A DNA stretch of 64,000 nt from Kosakonia oryzendophytica (GCF_900094925.1 NZ_FMAY01000016.1:1-64000), one strand, 5' to 3'. Counted from the first letter of the stretch, positions 29,272-42,503 are shown. The notes: a model not told the origin generated them from the letters alone. Translations and numbers: made by a program.

Positions 29272-30900
29272 CTGCGGGGTGATAATGCGCAGAAACATCA
29301 CCAACGGATACACCGTGGCATAGGAGAGCGCAGCCGCCCCGCTGGTGGCATGCAGGCCGTTAGCAAAGGCCAGCGCAGGGGGATCGGTCATTGACCCCGC
29401 CAGCATGCCGCACAGGGTAAGATAGTTCATCTTCGCCAGCATCCGCGCCAGTACGCCAACGGTGATCAGCGGAATGGCGGTGATAAAAATGCCGTAACAC
29501 ATCCAATTCAACCCATCGCCATGCGTCAGCGTGGCGATAAAATCCCCCCCGGATTTCAGCCCAACCACCGCCAGGAACAGCACAATCCCCAGCTCACGCA
29601 ACGCCAGGTTAGCACTCGGCGGCATAAACCAGTACAGCTTGCCTACGCTGCCAATACGCCCGAGGATCAGCGCCATAATCAGCGGGCCGCCCGCCAGACC
29701 TAATTTCAGTGCAACCGGAAAACCCGGCACAAAAACCGGTACTGAGCCCAGTAACACCCCCAGCCCGATACCGATAAACACCGGCAGCATTTGCACCTGT
29801 TGCAGTTTATGCTGCGCATTGCCGACTTCATTGGCTACCGCTTCAATAGCCGACGGACGGCCGACCAGATTGAGAATGTCGCCAAATTGCAGGCCAGCAT
29901 CGCTACTGGCGACCAGCTCCACCCCCGCACGATTAAGCCGGGAGATCACCACGTCGTACCGCTCTTTAAAGTGCAGGTCGCGGATTTTTTTCCCCAGCAC
30001 TTTCTCGTTAGTCACCACCACCCGCTCAACGCGTAAATCCGTCCCGCGTGTCGACAACGAGGTGTCCACCTCCTGGCCGATGACCAGTTGTGCGTTGTGC
30101 AGGTCTGCTGGCAGCCCGACCAGGTGTAGCAAGTCCCCGGACTGAATCAGTGTCGTGGGCGAGGGCACCATCAGCAAATCAGCCCTTTTTAACCGCGAGC
30201 AGATGATTTTATCGCTGTTGAGAATGGGCACATCCTGAATCGCCATATTGTTGAGGTTCGGGTTTTCGACGCGAATATTGATGGTGCGGATAAGCGACGT
30301 GCCGTGACTCAGGGTGGCGTCATGCTGCCGCGCTTCGTCCTCAACGTTGACGCGAAACAGCACCCGCAGCAGCCACATGGTCAGCAAAATACCGCAAATC
30401 CCAAACGGGTAGGCCATCGCATAGCTCATCCCCATTTGATCAACCGCTGCGCCGGGTACGCCCAAATCGCGCAGGATCTGCTGCCCGGCCCCGAGCGCTG
30501 GCGTGTTAGTGACCGCGCCGGAAAAAATACCGAGCACCACTGGTAATGGAATGGCAAAAATTTTATGCAGGATAGCGGTTACCAGGCCGCCGAGGATAAC
30601 AATCAGAATGGCAAACAAATTGAGCCGCAGACCAGAAACACGCAAAGAGGCAAAAAAACCCGGCCCCACCTGAATGCCGATGGTATAGACAAAGAGGATC
30701 AGACCAAACTCCTGCACGAAATGGAGCATCGGACTGCTTAAGGGTACACCCAACTGGTCAACAAAGTGCCCGACAATGATCCCACCGAATAACACGCCGC
30801 CAATGCCAAAACCGACGCCGCGTATCTTCACATTACCGATCCACAAACCGACAACCGCGACCAGCGCCAGTATGCTTACTGTTAACGCGATATCACTCAT
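29239..30900 (-). CDS. yidE: Putative transporter YidE (AspT/YbjL exchanger family)
   Basis: The 553-residue product (same length as in E. coli) has two membrane halves of about five or six helices each, flanking two RCK_C/TrkA_C ligand-binding domains (about residues 190-370). The start [23 protein letters not shown] with GGAAG upstream is chosen; the frame extends further but without a suitable start. Relatives exchange dicarboxylates or amino acids, but the YidE substrate is unknown. The gene lies behind the ibpAB terminator and may have its own promoter. Confidence 0.93.
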   Translation of the reverse strand: MSDIALTVSILALVAVVGLWIGNVKIRGVGFGIGGVLFGGIIVGHFVDQLGVPLSSPMLHFVQEFGLILFVYTIGIQVGPGFFASLRVSGLRLNLFAILIVILGGLVTAILHKIFAIPLPVVLGIFSGAVTNTPALGAGQQILRDLGVPGAAVDQMGMSYAMAYPFGICGILLTMWLLRVLFRVNVEDEARQHDATLSHGTSLIRTINIRVENPNLNNMAIQDVPILNSDKIICSRLKRADLLMVPSPTTLIQSGDLLHLVGLPADLHNAQLVIGQEVDTSLSTRGTDLRVERVVVTNEKVLGKKIRDLHFKERYDVVISRLNRAGVELVASSDAGLQFGDILNLVGRPSAIEAVANEVGNAQHKLQQVQMLPVFIGIGLGVLLGSVPVFVPGFPVALKLGLAGGPLIMALILGRIGSVGKLYWFMPPSANLALRELGIVLFLAVVGLKSGGDFIATLTHGDGLNWMCYGIFITAIPLITVGVLARMLAKMNYLTLCGMLAGSMTDPPALAFANGLHATSGAAALSYATVYPLVMFLRIITPQLLAVIFWGLG

Positions 30901-31054
30901 GAATGCTTCCTTCCACATGATGACTATTTCGATTCTGGCAGAGGCAGCCGTGCTTGTATGGGTGATGGCGCACAAAGCGCGCGGCTTTTGTTGCCTCTCG
31001 TGATAGCGTCAATGCGGGGGAAGGAGGATATTGGTACAAACGGCGCGCATAAAA

Positions 31055-31077
31055 AAAGCGCCGACGGGCGGCGCTTT
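31055..31077 (-). terminator. Terminator of ibpAB
   Basis: The arms AAAGCGCCG and CGGCGCTTT are followed on the minus strand by a run of seven T, directly after ibpB. Confidence 0.93.
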
Positions 31078-31090
31078 CTTATCGCTGACA

Positions 31091-31519
31091 TTAGCTGGTT
31101 AAGGCCGGGCGCTCGCTAATGGCGATACGCTGTGGGGCTGCCGTTTCCGGGAGATTTCGCAGCAGATCAATATGCAGTAAACCGTTATTGAACGTAGCGC
31201 CGGAAACTTCCATAAAATCAGCCAGCGTAAAGCTCAGGCTGAACGGCTGGATGATCAGCCCTTGATGCAGCCATTTCGGTTCGTTGGCGGGTTTTTCCGG
31301 CGTCCCTTTGATAGTCAGACGACCGCTTTCCAGTTGGATATCCAGCTCTTCCTGACGGTAGCCCGCCAGCGCCAGGGTAATGCGGTAGTGGTTGTCATCG
31401 CCCTTTTCAATGTTGTAAGGCGGAAAGGTCTGTTGCTCAGTGGTGCTTTGCAGCGCGTTGGCCAGTTTGTCGAAACCGATCCACTGACGCAGCAGGGGGG
31501 ATAAGTCGTAATTACGCAT
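31091..31519 (-). CDS. ibpB: Small heat-shock protein IbpB
   Basis: The 142-residue protein starts [23 protein letters not shown] and contains an alpha-crystallin domain (about residues 35-120) with the C-terminal I-x-I-type motif (RIAISERP). With IbpA it binds aggregating proteins in the cytoplasm and hands them to DnaK and ClpB. It is second in the ibpAB operon, with its own thermosensor leader. Confidence 0.97.
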   Translation of the reverse strand: MRNYDLSPLLRQWIGFDKLANALQSTTEQQTFPPYNIEKGDDNHYRITLALAGYRQEELDIQLESGRLTIKGTPEKPANEPKWLHQGLIIQPFSLSFTLADFMEVSGATFNNGLLHIDLLRNLPETAAPQRIAISERPALTS

Positions 31520-31628
31520 TGTGTTTCTCCTTCAAAGAAGCGAGTAAATACCTGCGAGCACGCGGCTCGCATATGCTCCCTGTCGGCGAGCATGTTCGGA
31601 ATGGGCCGCCAGCGCGACCCGGAATAAA
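31520..31628 (-). promoter_or_regulatory. RNA thermometer in the ibpA-ibpB intercistronic region
   Basis: On the minus strand the last bases read CTCGCTTC...GAAGGAG before the start codon, so the AAGGAG site can pair with CTTC in an imperfect hairpin. Two further hairpins are visible upstream (GCTCGC repeats, GAGC/GCTC). E. coli ibpB is known to be controlled by a similar temperature-sensitive leader; the fold here is inferred. Confidence 0.65.
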
Positions 31629-32042
31629 TCAGTTAATTTCGATACGACGCGGTTTTTTCTCTTCCGGGATCACGCGTTCAAGTTCGACGTACAGCAGACC
31701 ATTGACCAGGTTAGCACCCTGGACATGGATATTTTCGGCCAACTGGAATTTACGCTCAAAGTTACGTTCGGCGATGCCCTGATAGAGATAGGTACGTTCT
31801 TTTTGCTCGGCGGTATGGGAGCCTTTTACCACCAGCAAGTTGTCCTGCGCGGTGATCTCCAGTTCACTTTCAGCAAACCCCGCCACGGCGATAGCGATGC
31901 GGTAGTGGTTTTCGTCCACTAATTCCACGTTGTACGGAGGGTAACCGCCATTGCTTTGGCTTTGATTGTTTTCCAGCAGATTAAACAGACGGTCGAAACC
32001 AATAGCAGAACGGTAAAGCGGAGAAAGATCGAAGTTACGCAT
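31629..32042 (-). CDS. ibpA: Small heat-shock protein IbpA
   Basis: The start [24 protein letters not shown] gives 137 residues, the E. coli length; the open frame continues upstream but is leader. The alpha-crystallin domain spans about residues 35-120, and the C-terminus has KPRRIEIN with the I-E-I oligomerisation motif. IbpA is the main aggregate-binding partner and also limits its own translation in E. coli. It heads the sigma-32-dependent ibpAB operon. Confidence 0.98.
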   Translation of the reverse strand: MRNFDLSPLYRSAIGFDRLFNLLENNQSQSNGGYPPYNVELVDENHYRIAIAVAGFAESELEITAQDNLLVVKGSHTAEQKERTYLYQGIAERNFERKFQLAENIHVQGANLVNGLLYVELERVIPEEKKPRRIEIN

Positions 32043-32149
32043 ACATAAAGCTCCTGACATCAGCGAGATTGTTATTTGCCTTCCACAATGGACAGGCCAT
32101 GCAACAGTAGCCAAACACCCTTACGGCGTGTTCCCCGGCTCTATTCCTA
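32043..32149 (-). promoter_or_regulatory. ROSE-type RNA thermometer in the ibpA leader
   Basis: Close to the start codon the minus strand reads TCGCTGATGTCAGGAGC. The TCGCT-type segment facing AGGAGC is the hallmark of ROSE elements, which mask the ribosome-binding site below heat-shock temperature. E. coli ibpA has such an element; structure here is inferred by eye. Confidence 0.75.
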
Positions 32150-32177
32150 AAATGTGGCTGGCAGTAATGATTTCAAG
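32150..32177 (-). promoter_or_regulatory. Sigma-32 heat-shock promoter of ibpAB
   Basis: On the minus strand CTTGAAA (-35, 32171-32177) and CACATTT (-10, 32150-32156) are separated by 14 bases. This matches the sigma-32 consensus (CTTGAAA, N12-16, CCCATTT) with one main deviation. Confidence 0.85.
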
Positions 32178-32353
32178 GGGCAAATATCGACTTTTTTTGC
32201 ACTTTCTGTGGCAACGCTTAGACTGGGGTTACAGCACAAATGGTCAAAGTGCGAATGCCGCCACAGAGCGGAACCCGAACGCTGATTTTTTACTCTGCGG
32301 AAAAGCCATAATCGCGGAACGGTGTTCACACTGCCAATAACGATGATTAGCCA

Positions 32354-32683
32354 ATGATGAAAAATATTCTGGTAGTTTTTGTGTTGTTCTGCGGAATGGT
32401 GTTATCGGGATGCTCCAGCGTCATGTCGCACACCGGCGGCAAAGAAGGGGTTTATCCCGGCACGCGAGCCAGTTCGGCCATGATGGCGGACGATGACACC
32501 GGTATTGGCATGAAATCGCTGGTGGTTCTGGATATGCCTTTCACAGCGGTGATGGACACCTTACTGCTGCCATGGGATCTGTTTCGTCGTGATAACTCAA
32601 TAAAATCGCGGGTGGAAAAGAGCGAACAGGAAAACTTTGCCACCAATTCCGTTATCCCGCCCGCACCGATGCCCACCCACTAA
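32354..32683 (+). CDS. yidQ: Lipoprotein YidQ (DUF1375)
   Basis: The 109-residue protein has a lipoprotein signal with lipobox LSGC; the lipidated Cys is in SGCSSVMSHTGGKEG. Alignment with E. coli YidQ from the first residue supports the ATG at 32354. The conserved core KSLVVLDMPFTAVMDTLLLPWDLFR is characteristic of the family. Function is unknown. It ends one base before the convergent yidR stop. Confidence 0.94.
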   Translation: MMKNILVVFVLFCGMVLSGCSSVMSHTGGKEGVYPGTRASSAMMADDDTGIGMKSLVVLDMPFTAVMDTLLLPWDLFRRDNSIKSRVEKSEQENFATNSVIPPAPMPTH

Positions 32684-32684
32684 A

Positions 32685-33911
32685 CTACAGCCCGGTTTCC
32701 GTCATCCATAACTGGCGGAAACCGTCCACGTCTTGCATCCACGCAATCTTTTTGCCATCCGGCGAAAAGACCACCGCATCTGCCGACGGCGGATTTGCAT
32801 GATCGGAAGTCAAAAAGGTTATCTCTCCGCGTTGCGCGTCGCACAGCGCAATACGGTTTTCCAGAACAAATCCCAGCGCCTTACCCGAAGGATGCCAGTT
32901 AAACGCCGACTGGATCCCGCTGGTGGTTTGCGTCAGCTGGCGCGGCTCGCCGCCATTCGGGCTGATTAACCAGAGTTGAACAATGCCCTGGTCGTCGCGC
33001 ATCAGAAACGCAATCTGCATCGCTTGCGGATGGCTGCGCACCCAGTGACGCGGCACATTCACCAGACCCGGAAAAGGTTTATGGTGGGTAAAGGTCAGAC
33101 GTTGTTGCACCACGCCCTGCGGCGGTGCGGGCAGGGTATCCGGCGTTCCTTGTAGCGGTGCATCGCCCGCTGTTTTCCAGCCCTGTTCATTGTGAGGGAG
33201 CGTAACAATGAATAGCTCCGGCACTTTTTCACCGGTCAGCGACAGCGTGTCGCCAATAAACGCAAGCTGCTGGTCGCTCACCCAGCCCTCTTCGTACGCC
33301 CGGTTAATCTGGTCACTACCCGGAACAGGCGCAGGCGTCGTGCGGCTTACCAGCACGCTCCAGTGGCTGCCGCCGTACTCACGAGCATGCGTGCAGGGTG
33401 GGTTAACCGGGCCAAATGGCGCAGCAACGCCGACGTTGCGTAAATCCAGCGCCGGGGAACGCTCATGCATAACGTGGTCGTTATAGGTAAAGCTGATGAA
33501 TTCGCCATTCGGGCTAAAGACATGCACATGTGAGCCACCGCGCAGCGCGCCGGGGGTGTAAGGCGCGGTGATATCCATTGCATCGAGATTATGGGTTGAG
33601 CCATTTTCCGTCACCACACCACGGCGATGATGAAAGTCGTATTGCCAGTCGGCGTCCGGGTTCTCCGGGCCATGAATGAAGACGTACTTTTCGGTCTGCG
33701 GACTTACCGTTACCACCCCCACATGCGCGCCATCAGGAGCGGTATACAGCACCTCCACCGCCCCGGTCTGCACATTGACTCGCTCGATGGTTTTACCGGT
33801 AAACGATGCGCCAGAAGGACGGACGTCAAACACCAGCCACTGGCTGTCCGGTGTCCAGGTTTGGGTGTTGGTCAGTTGATGATTGCGGGGGGCAAAGGTG
33901 AGTTGTTTCAT
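32685..33911 (-). CDS. yidR: YidR, WD40-like/TolB-type beta-propeller protein (DUF3748)
   Basis: From MKQLTFAPRNHQLTNTQTWTPDSQWLVFDVRP the protein has 408 residues; the longer open frame has no ribosome-binding site. Repeated W-x-P-D-x-x-W/F and SPDGKKIAW motifs indicate a beta-propeller. There is no signal peptide, so it is probably cytoplasmic. E. coli YidR (about 415 residues) has no established role. The cbrA and dgo genes that follow yidR in E. coli K-12 are missing here. Confidence 0.92.
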   Translation of the reverse strand: MKQLTFAPRNHQLTNTQTWTPDSQWLVFDVRPSGASFTGKTIERVNVQTGAVEVLYTAPDGAHVGVVTVSPQTEKYVFIHGPENPDADWQYDFHHRRGVVTENGSTHNLDAMDITAPYTPGALRGGSHVHVFSPNGEFISFTYNDHVMHERSPALDLRNVGVAAPFGPVNPPCTHAREYGGSHWSVLVSRTTPAPVPGSDQINRAYEEGWVSDQQLAFIGDTLSLTGEKVPELFIVTLPHNEQGWKTAGDAPLQGTPDTLPAPPQGVVQQRLTFTHHKPFPGLVNVPRHWVRSHPQAMQIAFLMRDDQGIVQLWLISPNGGEPRQLTQTTSGIQSAFNWHPSGKALGFVLENRIALCDAQRGEITFLTSDHANPPSADAVVFSPDGKKIAWMQDVDGFRQLWMTETGL

Positions 33912-34010
33912 GAAAGTACCCTGAAGCCAAAATATCGCTTCAGGGTATAGCAATGCGCGGCGTTAGCCTACATCTCACTTTATGGTTCTTCACGCGCGTG
34001 TTGGCTGAAC

Positions 34011-34823
34011 TCAGTTCAGCGCAAACTTCTCAATCGCGTAAGCAACGCCGTCTTCCAGATTGGATTTGGTGATAAAGTTCGCCACCTCTTTCACCGATGG
34101 GATTGCGTTGTCCATCGCCACGCCAACGCCTGCGTATTCAATCATGGCGATGTCGTTTTCCTGATCGCCAATCGCCATGATCTCGTCCGGTTTGATGTTC
34201 AAAGCCTCTGCAAGGGATTTCACACCGGTGCCTTTATTGACGCGTTTATCGAGGATTTCGAGGAAGTATGGCGCGCTTTTCAGCACCGTGTATTTCTCTT
34301 TCACTTCCTGCGGGATGCGGGCAATGGCCTGGTCCAGGATTACCGGATCGTCAATCATCATCACTTTGAGGAACTGGGTCGCCGGATCCATTTTTTCCGC
34401 TTCGCAGAAGACCAGCGGAATGGTGGCAACGTAGGATTCATGCACCGTGTAGTAGCTGATATCGCGGTTGGCGGTGTAAAGGGTGTTGCGATCCAGCGCG
34501 TGAAAGTGCGAACCCACTTCACGGGACAATTTTTCAAGATAGCGGTAATCGTCATAGCTCAGCGCCGTTTGCGCTACGGTGCTACCGTCGCTGGCGTTCT
34601 GCACCAGTGCGCCGTTATAGGTGATGCAATAATCGCCTTCCCTCTCCATATGCAGCTCTTTCATATAGCTGTGAACGCCTGCGTATGGACGACCGGTGGT
34701 GAGCACGACATTGACGCCGCGTTCGCGTGCCGCAGCAATGGCATTTTTAACAGCGGGAGAGATGGTGTGATCGGGCAGCAACAGCGTGCCGTCCATATCG
34801 ATTGCAATAAGTTTGATAGCCAT
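34011..34823 (-). CDS. yidA: HAD-family sugar phosphatase YidA
   Basis: The 270-residue Cof-type HAD phosphatase has the nucleophile motif DMDGTLL (Asp9, Asp11). It also shows motif II TTGRPY, the KGTGVKSLAE lysine, and motif IV AIGDQENDIAMI. E. coli YidA dephosphorylates erythrose 4-phosphate and other sugar phosphates in vitro. It has the E. coli length. The yidB gene, between yidA and gyrB in E. coli, is absent. Confidence 0.96.
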   Translation of the reverse strand: MAIKLIAIDMDGTLLLPDHTISPAVKNAIAAARERGVNVVLTTGRPYAGVHSYMKELHMEREGDYCITYNGALVQNASDGSTVAQTALSYDDYRYLEKLSREVGSHFHALDRNTLYTANRDISYYTVHESYVATIPLVFCEAEKMDPATQFLKVMMIDDPVILDQAIARIPQEVKEKYTVLKSAPYFLEILDKRVNKGTGVKSLAEALNIKPDEIMAIGDQENDIAMIEYAGVGVAMDNAIPSVKEVANFITKSNLEDGVAYAIEKFALN

Positions 34824-34939
34824 GAGGTCCCCAGGTGAGATATTTCCGGACTCATGCTAACGCGATTCCGCTCAAAAAACAGCAGCGCGACGGGAGGAAA
34901 AAGGGGCCGAAAAGGGGAACCTGGATTCCCCTTTTTCAT

Positions 34940-34969
34940 GCCGGATGGCGGCTTATACCGTATCCGGCC
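34940..34969. repeat. REP element downstream of gyrB
   Basis: The arms GCCGGAT and ATCCGGC enclose a GGCGGCTTATACCGT core, the standard REP form. It lies between the gyrB stop and yidA, where yidB would be in E. coli, and probably shields the gyrB mRNA 3' end. Confidence 0.85.
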
Positions 34970-34993
34970 TCTGTTACCCGGTCAGAAAGACGA

Positions 34994-38510
<3,517 letters not shown>

Positions 38511-38529
38511 AGTTCAGGGCATCAGTCCA

Positions 38530-38647
38530 GGGGCGTGAGTGTCGCAGCCAGTTCGTTTACCGCCAGCGCACAGAAAGCGGAGCGTACACGAAGTACGCGA
38601 GCATTTCGAGCACTGCCGGAAGACGAAATGGCAAGTAAACCAGCCCC
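38530..38647. repeat. Large imperfect hairpin element between dnaN and recF
   Basis: Nested inverted arms are visible: GGGGC (38530-38534) with GCCCC (38643-38647), and GTTTAC (38555-38560) with GTAAAC (38635-38640). GCGTAC (38582-38587) pairs with GTACGC (38593-38598) around a 5-base loop. Between these, CCGCCAGCGCACAGAAAGC faces CCGGCAGTGCTCGAAATGC on the other arm. The whole fills most of the 147-bp gap, inserted right after the normal dnaN stop. It resembles a MITE-like or ERIC-like mobile repeat with a TTCG-type loop, but I cannot name the family. Confidence 0.7.
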
Positions 38648-38657
38648 TTTACAGATT

Positions 38658-39758
38658 CTACAAGCGCATTGGCATAACGACATAGGCCGCGCTTTGGCTC
38701 GCCGCATCTTCAATCTGTACGCTGGAAACGGAGTCAGTCAGCAGTATACGGACATTTTCGCACTTCAGCGCATTCAGGACATCCAGCACATAGCTAACGT
38801 TAAAACCAATTTCCATCTCGCTACCGGCATAGGTGACATCAAGAAACTCTTCTGCTTCTTCCTGTTCCGGGTTATTGGCAGTGATTTTGATCTGATTCTC
38901 GCTCACGTACAGACGCACGCCGCGGAATTTCTCGTTCGAGAGAATAGCGGCACGGGCAAAGGCCTGCTTCAGCAAATCACAGCCTGCTTCCAGCGTTTTG
39001 TCCGGATTCTTCGGCAATACGCGGCGATAATCCGGGAAACGGCCATCAACCAGCTTGGAAGTAAAAATAAAATCGCCAACGTGTGCGCGAATATTGTTGC
39101 TGCCAATCTGCACGCGCAGCGGGGTATCGCCGCCATCGAGCATGCGCATCAGCTCAATCACGCCTTTACGCGGCACGATCACCGAATGGTTTGGCAATGA
39201 TTCGCCAATCGGCATGGAGCAGACAGCCAGACGGTGCCCATCCGTAGCAACGGTACGCAGCTCTTCGCCTTCAGTTTCGAACAGCATGCCATTTAAGTAG
39301 TAACGCACGTCCTGATGCGCCATGGAGAACTGCGTCGCTTCGATCAGGCGTTTCATTGTCGCCTGCGGTAGCGTGAACTCCACTTCGCTTTGCCAGTCAT
39401 CCAGATTCGGGAAGTCAGCAGCGGGCAGCGTGGAAAGGGAGAAACGGCTGCGCCCGGAACGGATCAGCATACGCTCGCCTTCCAGCTGCACGGCGATTTC
39501 CGCACCTTCCGGCAAACCACGGCAGATGTCGAAAAACTTACGCGCCGGAACCGTTGTCGCACCTTGTTCATGTGGCTGGATCAACGCAAGGCGTGCCACC
39601 ATCTCCATTTCGAGATCGGTTCCGGTCAACGACAGCGCACCTTCGGTCACCTGAAGCAACAGATTTCCGAGGATCGGCAACGTAGGGCGTCCACCCAGTG
39701 GGCCGCTTACCTGTTGCAGCGGCTTTAATAAATGTTCACGTTCAACGGTAAATTTCAT
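38658..39758 (-). CDS. dnaN: DNA polymerase III beta sliding clamp
   Basis: The 366-residue clamp has three repeated domains and ends in YVVMPMRL, the conserved clamp C-terminus that forms the partner-binding pocket. It keeps polymerase III on DNA and binds Hda, MutS and other factors. The start MKFTVEREHLLKPLQQVSGPLGGRPTLPILGN is as in E. coli. It begins 4 bases after the dnaA stop. Confidence 0.99.
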   Translation of the reverse strand: MKFTVEREHLLKPLQQVSGPLGGRPTLPILGNLLLQVTEGALSLTGTDLEMEMVARLALIQPHEQGATTVPARKFFDICRGLPEGAEIAVQLEGERMLIRSGRSRFSLSTLPAADFPNLDDWQSEVEFTLPQATMKRLIEATQFSMAHQDVRYYLNGMLFETEGEELRTVATDGHRLAVCSMPIGESLPNHSVIVPRKGVIELMRMLDGGDTPLRVQIGSNNIRAHVGDFIFTSKLVDGRFPDYRRVLPKNPDKTLEAGCDLLKQAFARAAILSNEKFRGVRLYVSENQIKITANNPEQEEAEEFLDVTYAGSEMEIGFNVSYVLDVLNALKCENVRILLTDSVSSVQIEDAASQSAAYVVMPMRL

Positions 39759-39762
39759 AGCG

Positions 39763-41160
39763 TCACGAAGATAATGTTCTGATTAAATTGGAAAAATCTT
39801 CTTTGATATCATGGCTTTCTTCACGCAACTGCTCAATCTTACGGCAGGCATGCAGCACGGTAGTATGGTCGCGGCCGCCAAACGCGTCGCCGATTTCCGG
39901 CAGACTGTGGTTGGTCAACTCCTTTGCCAGCGCCATCGCCATCTGGCGCGGGCGGGCTACCGAACGGGATCGGCGCTTGGACAGCAGATCCGCCACCTTG
40001 ATCTTGTAATACTCCGCCACCGTCTTTTGAATATTGTCGATGGTGACCAGTTTTTCCTGTAGCGCCAACAGATCCCGCAGCGCTTCGCGCACGAAATCGA
40101 TGGTGATCGCCCGTCCGGTGAAATTGGCGTTAGCAATCACGCGGTTCAGCGCCCCTTCCAGCTCACGCACGTTAGAACGCAGACGTTTCGCAATAAAGAA
40201 AGCCACTTCCCCCGGCAGACGAATGTCGTTCTCGTCTGCTTTTTTCATCAGGATCGCCACGCGGGTTTCCAGTTCCGGCGGTTCGATCGCAACGGTCAGG
40301 CCCCAGCCAAAGCGCGATTTCAAACGATCCTCAACACCGTTGATCTCTTTCGGATAACGATCCGAAGTGAGAATGATCTGCTGATTACCTTCCAGCAGCG
40401 CGTTAAACGTGTGGAAAAACTCTTCCTGGGATCGTTCTTTATTAGCAAAGAATTGGATATCGTCAATCAGCAGCGCATCTACGGAACGGTAGTAGCGTTT
40501 AAACTCTTCGATCGCATTGTTTTGCAGGGCTTTTACCATGTCCTGGACAAAACGCTCGGAGTGCATATACACCACTTTCGCATTGGGCTTGCGCGCCACA
40601 ATGCCGTTGCCCACCGCATGCAGCAGGTGAGTCTTACCGAGACCAGTTCCGCCATATAAAAACAGCGGGTTATAGGCGCCGCCGGGGTTGTCAGCCACCT
40701 GGCGGGCTGCCGCACGGGCGAGCTGGTTTGATTTACCTTCAACAAAGTTATCAAAGGTATGTTTGACGTTAACGTTGGAGCGGTAAGTCGGTTCCGCCGG
40801 TGCGGGCACATTGTCCCAGCCTGGACGCGCTGCAGGCGCGGCGCGCTGTACAACCACTTGCGCTGCTTGCGCTGGCGCGGCAACGCTGGCGGGTTCCCTC
40901 AGCGTCTGGCTGACCGGGCGGGTGCCGACTTCAAAATGCAGTTGTGGGGCGTCCGTACCGCAGAAGTCATTCAGCAGTCCATTGATATTGTTGAGATACT
41001 TGTCTCTAACCCAATCGAGGACAAAACGGTTTGGCGCATACAAAGCCAGCGTGTTATCGCTCAATTCCGCCTGCAAAGGGCGTATCCACATACTGAATTC
41101 TGTGGCTGGTAACTCATCCTGCAATCGGGCAAGACACTGCTGCCAAAGCGAAAGTGACAC
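39763..41160 (-). CDS. dnaA: Chromosomal replication initiator DnaA
   Basis: The 465-residue protein starts at the conserved GTG ([18 protein letters not shown]); the open frame extends four codons upstream. Domains are DnaB/DiaA-binding (1-85), a variable linker rich in Ala and Gln (86-130), AAA+ (Walker [10 protein letters not shown], Walker [10 protein letters not shown]) and the DnaA-box-binding domain ([34 protein letters not shown]). GGAG lies upstream of the GTG. It is divergent from rpmH and controlled by the DnaA box and Dam sites upstream. Confidence 0.99.
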   Translation of the reverse strand: MSLSLWQQCLARLQDELPATEFSMWIRPLQAELSDNTLALYAPNRFVLDWVRDKYLNNINGLLNDFCGTDAPQLHFEVGTRPVSQTLREPASVAAPAQAAQVVVQRAAPAARPGWDNVPAPAEPTYRSNVNVKHTFDNFVEGKSNQLARAAARQVADNPGGAYNPLFLYGGTGLGKTHLLHAVGNGIVARKPNAKVVYMHSERFVQDMVKALQNNAIEEFKRYYRSVDALLIDDIQFFANKERSQEEFFHTFNALLEGNQQIILTSDRYPKEINGVEDRLKSRFGWGLTVAIEPPELETRVAILMKKADENDIRLPGEVAFFIAKRLRSNVRELEGALNRVIANANFTGRAITIDFVREALRDLLALQEKLVTIDNIQKTVAEYYKIKVADLLSKRRSRSVARPRQMAMALAKELTNHSLPEIGDAFGGRDHTTVLHACRKIEQLREESHDIKEDFSNLIRTLSS

Positions 41161-41287
41161 GGCGGACTCCACTCGAACGAAAATCGATAAATAGTAAAGA
41201 CAGAAACATTAATGTTTTTTGACACACATCGATAAGACCCAACCGGGTGACGTGCGAACCGCTATTTACGGTTTTTGCCCTGTTCAC

Positions 41288-41508
41288 GATCCTGGATCGC
41301 GATCGGGACCGCGGATCATAGCGTAAACCGCGGCAGAGATCTTCTGTTTCTCACAGATTCTTCACGATTTATCCACAGGGCGATTCTGAACCGGGTCAGT
41401 GTAAACGATCCAGAGAGAGGAGCGGGACGATTTAGGCCGCATATTGGAAAATTTAATGAGTAACGACGATTTATTGCTTAAACGATCTAACGAAGATCCT
41501 GGAGGATC
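41288..41508. promoter_or_regulatory. Cluster of Dam (GATC) sites upstream of dnaA
   Basis: Nine GATC sites occur in about 220 bases: 41288, 41295, 41301, 41314, 41338, 41407, 41484, 41495 and 41505. That is far above the chance rate of about one per 256. In E. coli, GATC sites in the dnaA promoter allow SeqA to bind hemimethylated DNA and silence dnaA after initiation. The rest of the 600-base dnaA-rpmH gap holds promoters and no gene. Confidence 0.85.
41369..41377 (+). promoter_or_regulatory. DnaA box, autoregulatory site of dnaA
   Basis: TTATCCACA is a perfect consensus DnaA box about 210 bases upstream of the dnaA GTG, in the position of the autorepression box between the two dnaA promoters of E. 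coli. Confidence 0.9.
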
Positions 41509-41509
41509 C

Positions 41510-41537
41510 TTGCGCTTTACTGCCGTCCCCGTATAAT
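41510..41537 (+). promoter_or_regulatory. Strong rpmH promoter
   Basis: TTGCGC (41510-41515) and a perfect TATAAT (41532-41537) are separated by 16 bases and are followed by a GC-rich discriminator (CCTGCCCCCGGCG), typical of growth-rate and stringently controlled promoters. The transcript would have a leader of about 220 bases. Confidence 0.85.
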
Positions 41538-41753
41538 CCTGCCCCCGGCGCGTTATGCTCTTATGCAGTCGTCGAATGCTGCTTATTTTTCGCGCAATTA
41601 TGTGCGAAAATACGTGCGCTATAAGGAAAGAGAATTGACTCCGGAGTGTACAATTATTACAATCCGGCCTCTTTAATTACCCATGGCTTGCGCGCCAGTC
41701 GTTCGATTTCCGTTCAGGCATACGCAAAAGTCAGTGAATTTATTCAAGTTTAG

Positions 41754-41906
<153 letters not shown>

Positions 41907-41922
41907 TAAAGCTAACCCCTGA

Positions 41923-42282
41923 GTGGTTAAGCTCGCTTTTCCCAGGGAGTTACGTTTGTTAACTCCCACTCATTTCACTTTCGTCTTCCAGCAGCCACAA
42001 CGGGCTGGCACGCCGCAAATCACCATCCTCGGCCGCCTGAATTCGCTGGGGCATCCCCGTATCGGTCTTACCGTCGCCAAGAAAAACGTCAAACGCGCTC
42101 ATGAACGCAATCGGATTAAACGTCTGACGCGTGAGAGTTTTCGTTTGCGCCAGCATGAACTGCCGGCAATGGATTTTGTGGTGGTGGCAAAGAAAGGGGT
42201 TGCCGACCTCGATAACCGTGCTCTCTCGGAAGCGTTGGAAAAATTATGGCGCCGCCATTGTCGCCTGGCTCAAGGGTCCTGA
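41923..42282 (+). CDS. rnpA: Ribonuclease P protein component
   Basis: The 119-residue basic protein starts with GTG ([28 protein letters not shown]). It carries the RNR signature [14 protein letters not shown]. With the M1 RNA it removes tRNA 5' leaders. Its last 37 bases overlap yidD in another frame, the standard arrangement in enterobacteria. Confidence 0.98.
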   Translation: MVKLAFPRELRLLTPTHFTFVFQQPQRAGTPQITILGRLNSLGHPRIGLTVAKKNVKRAHERNRIKRLTRESFRLRQHELPAMDFVVVAKKGVADLDNRALSEALEKLWRRHCRLAQGS

Positions 42283-42503
42283 TCGGCCTGATTCGGGTCT
42301 ATCAACGCCTGATTAGTCCACTACTCGGGCCGCACTGCCGTTTCACGCCAACCTGCTCTCACTATGGAATTGAGGCATTGCGCAGGTTTGGAGTGATAAA
42401 AGGCAGTTGGTTGACAGTGAAACGCGTATTAAAATGCCACCCTTTACACCCGGGTGGAGACGATCCCGTCCCGCCAGGACCTTCTAAAACCAGAGAACAC
42501 TAA
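42246..42503 (+). CDS. yidD: Membrane protein insertion efficiency factor YidD
   Basis: The 85-residue protein has an amphipathic N-terminus ([36 protein letters not shown]) with conserved cysteines in CRFTPTCS and the end HPGGDD. It associates with the inner membrane and assists YidC-dependent insertion in E. coli. It overlaps rnpA and ends 2 bases before yidC. Confidence 0.97.
   Translation: MAPPLSPGSRVLIGLIRVYQRLISPLLGPHCRFTPTCSHYGIEALRRFGVIKGSWLTVKRVLKCHPLHPGGDDPVPPGPSKTREH

Noticed and set aside
38522-38713. Possible small gene between dnaN and recF (63 codons)
   Set aside because: It begins inside dnaN in another frame and runs through the hairpin element. Composition and lack of a ribosome-binding site argue against a protein.
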